From positions 1 to 5,966 of the forward strand of contig SLAK01000150.1 in NCBI GenBank assembly GCA_007126855.1: a stretch of DNA of 5,966 nucleotides. Reading direction: 5' to 3'. The position numbers were made by a program, and so were the translations under genes. This DNA is from Dehalococcoidia bacterium (GTDB lineage: Bacteria; Chloroflexota; Dehalococcoidia; Tepidiformales; Tepidiformaceae). This document shows, piece by piece, positions 5,928 through 5,966 of the stretch. Below the pieces are notes generated by a model, which saw only the letters and a program-made list of their open reading frames with translations, did no database searches and had not been told where the DNA came from. The number at the start of each line of letters is the position of its first letter. Position 1 is the stretch's first letter.

Positions 5928-5966
5928 CGAGCCTCCGTGTATTTGGCTGCGTCCGGGACCACGTTC
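5924..5966 (-). CDS. 3' tail of an unidentified upstream gene (partial)
   Basis: Reading the minus strand from the right edge, one frame stays open and ends at a TGA (5926-5924) that overlaps the murF start codon as ATGA. The 13 visible residues read NVVPDAAKYTEAR. The same overlap joins every other gene pair here, which is the main reason to accept this as a real gene end rather than a leader. In dcw clusters the gene before murF is usually murE, sometimes a penicillin-binding protein gene (ftsI). Thirteen residues are too few to choose, and the tail carries no diagnostic motif. The 5' part lies outside the window. Confidence 0.5.
   Translation of the reverse strand, partial: NVVPDAAKYTEAR
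5928..5936 (-). promoter_or_regulatory. Ribosome binding site of murF
   Basis: GGAGG lies at 5936-5932 on the minus strand, four bases before the ATG at 5927. The spacing is short but supports this start: Met6 would put GGAGG about 19 bases away, leaving only a GGGG run three bases before it. The site lies inside the probable end of the preceding gene. Confidence 0.6.

Overview
The window is a solid block of peptidoglycan-precursor and division genes, all read from the minus strand: a classic dcw (division and cell wall) cluster segment. In transcription order, from high to low coordinates, it holds the 3' tail of an unidentified gene, then murF, mraY, murD, ftsW and a murG that runs off the left edge. 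There is no intergenic space. Each of the four complete junctions is the same 4-base ATGA overlap, and a fifth is probable at the right edge. No RNA gene, mobile element, CRISPR array, promoter or terminator was seen; any promoter and terminator must lie outside the window.

The products cover consecutive steps of one pathway. MurD adds glutamate to UDP-MurNAc-L-Ala. MurF adds D-Ala-D-Ala to complete the UDP-MurNAc-pentapeptide. MraY moves the phospho-MurNAc-pentapeptide to undecaprenyl phosphate (lipid I). MurG adds GlcNAc (lipid II). FtsW is the SEDS-family glycosyltransferase expected to polymerise lipid II at the division site. MurA, MurB, MurC, MurE, FtsZ and a partner PBP are not in this window.

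The organism is a high-GC bacterium. Several proteins depart from the textbook motifs in ways that do not fit Proteobacteria, typical Firmicutes or Actinobacteria. MurG has a YLPD segment in place of HEQN, and MurD has NDSIATAP in place of NDSKATN. From memory this best fits a deep-branching lineage such as Chloroflexota (Dehalococcoidia-like), but that is a moderate to weak inference made without a search.

The genes are ordinary in kind. The points worth a second look are the uniform ATGA coupling and a set of substitutions in MurD, MraY, MurG, FtsW and MurF at residues that usually bind substrate, while the main catalytic, metal and nucleotide-binding residues are largely kept.
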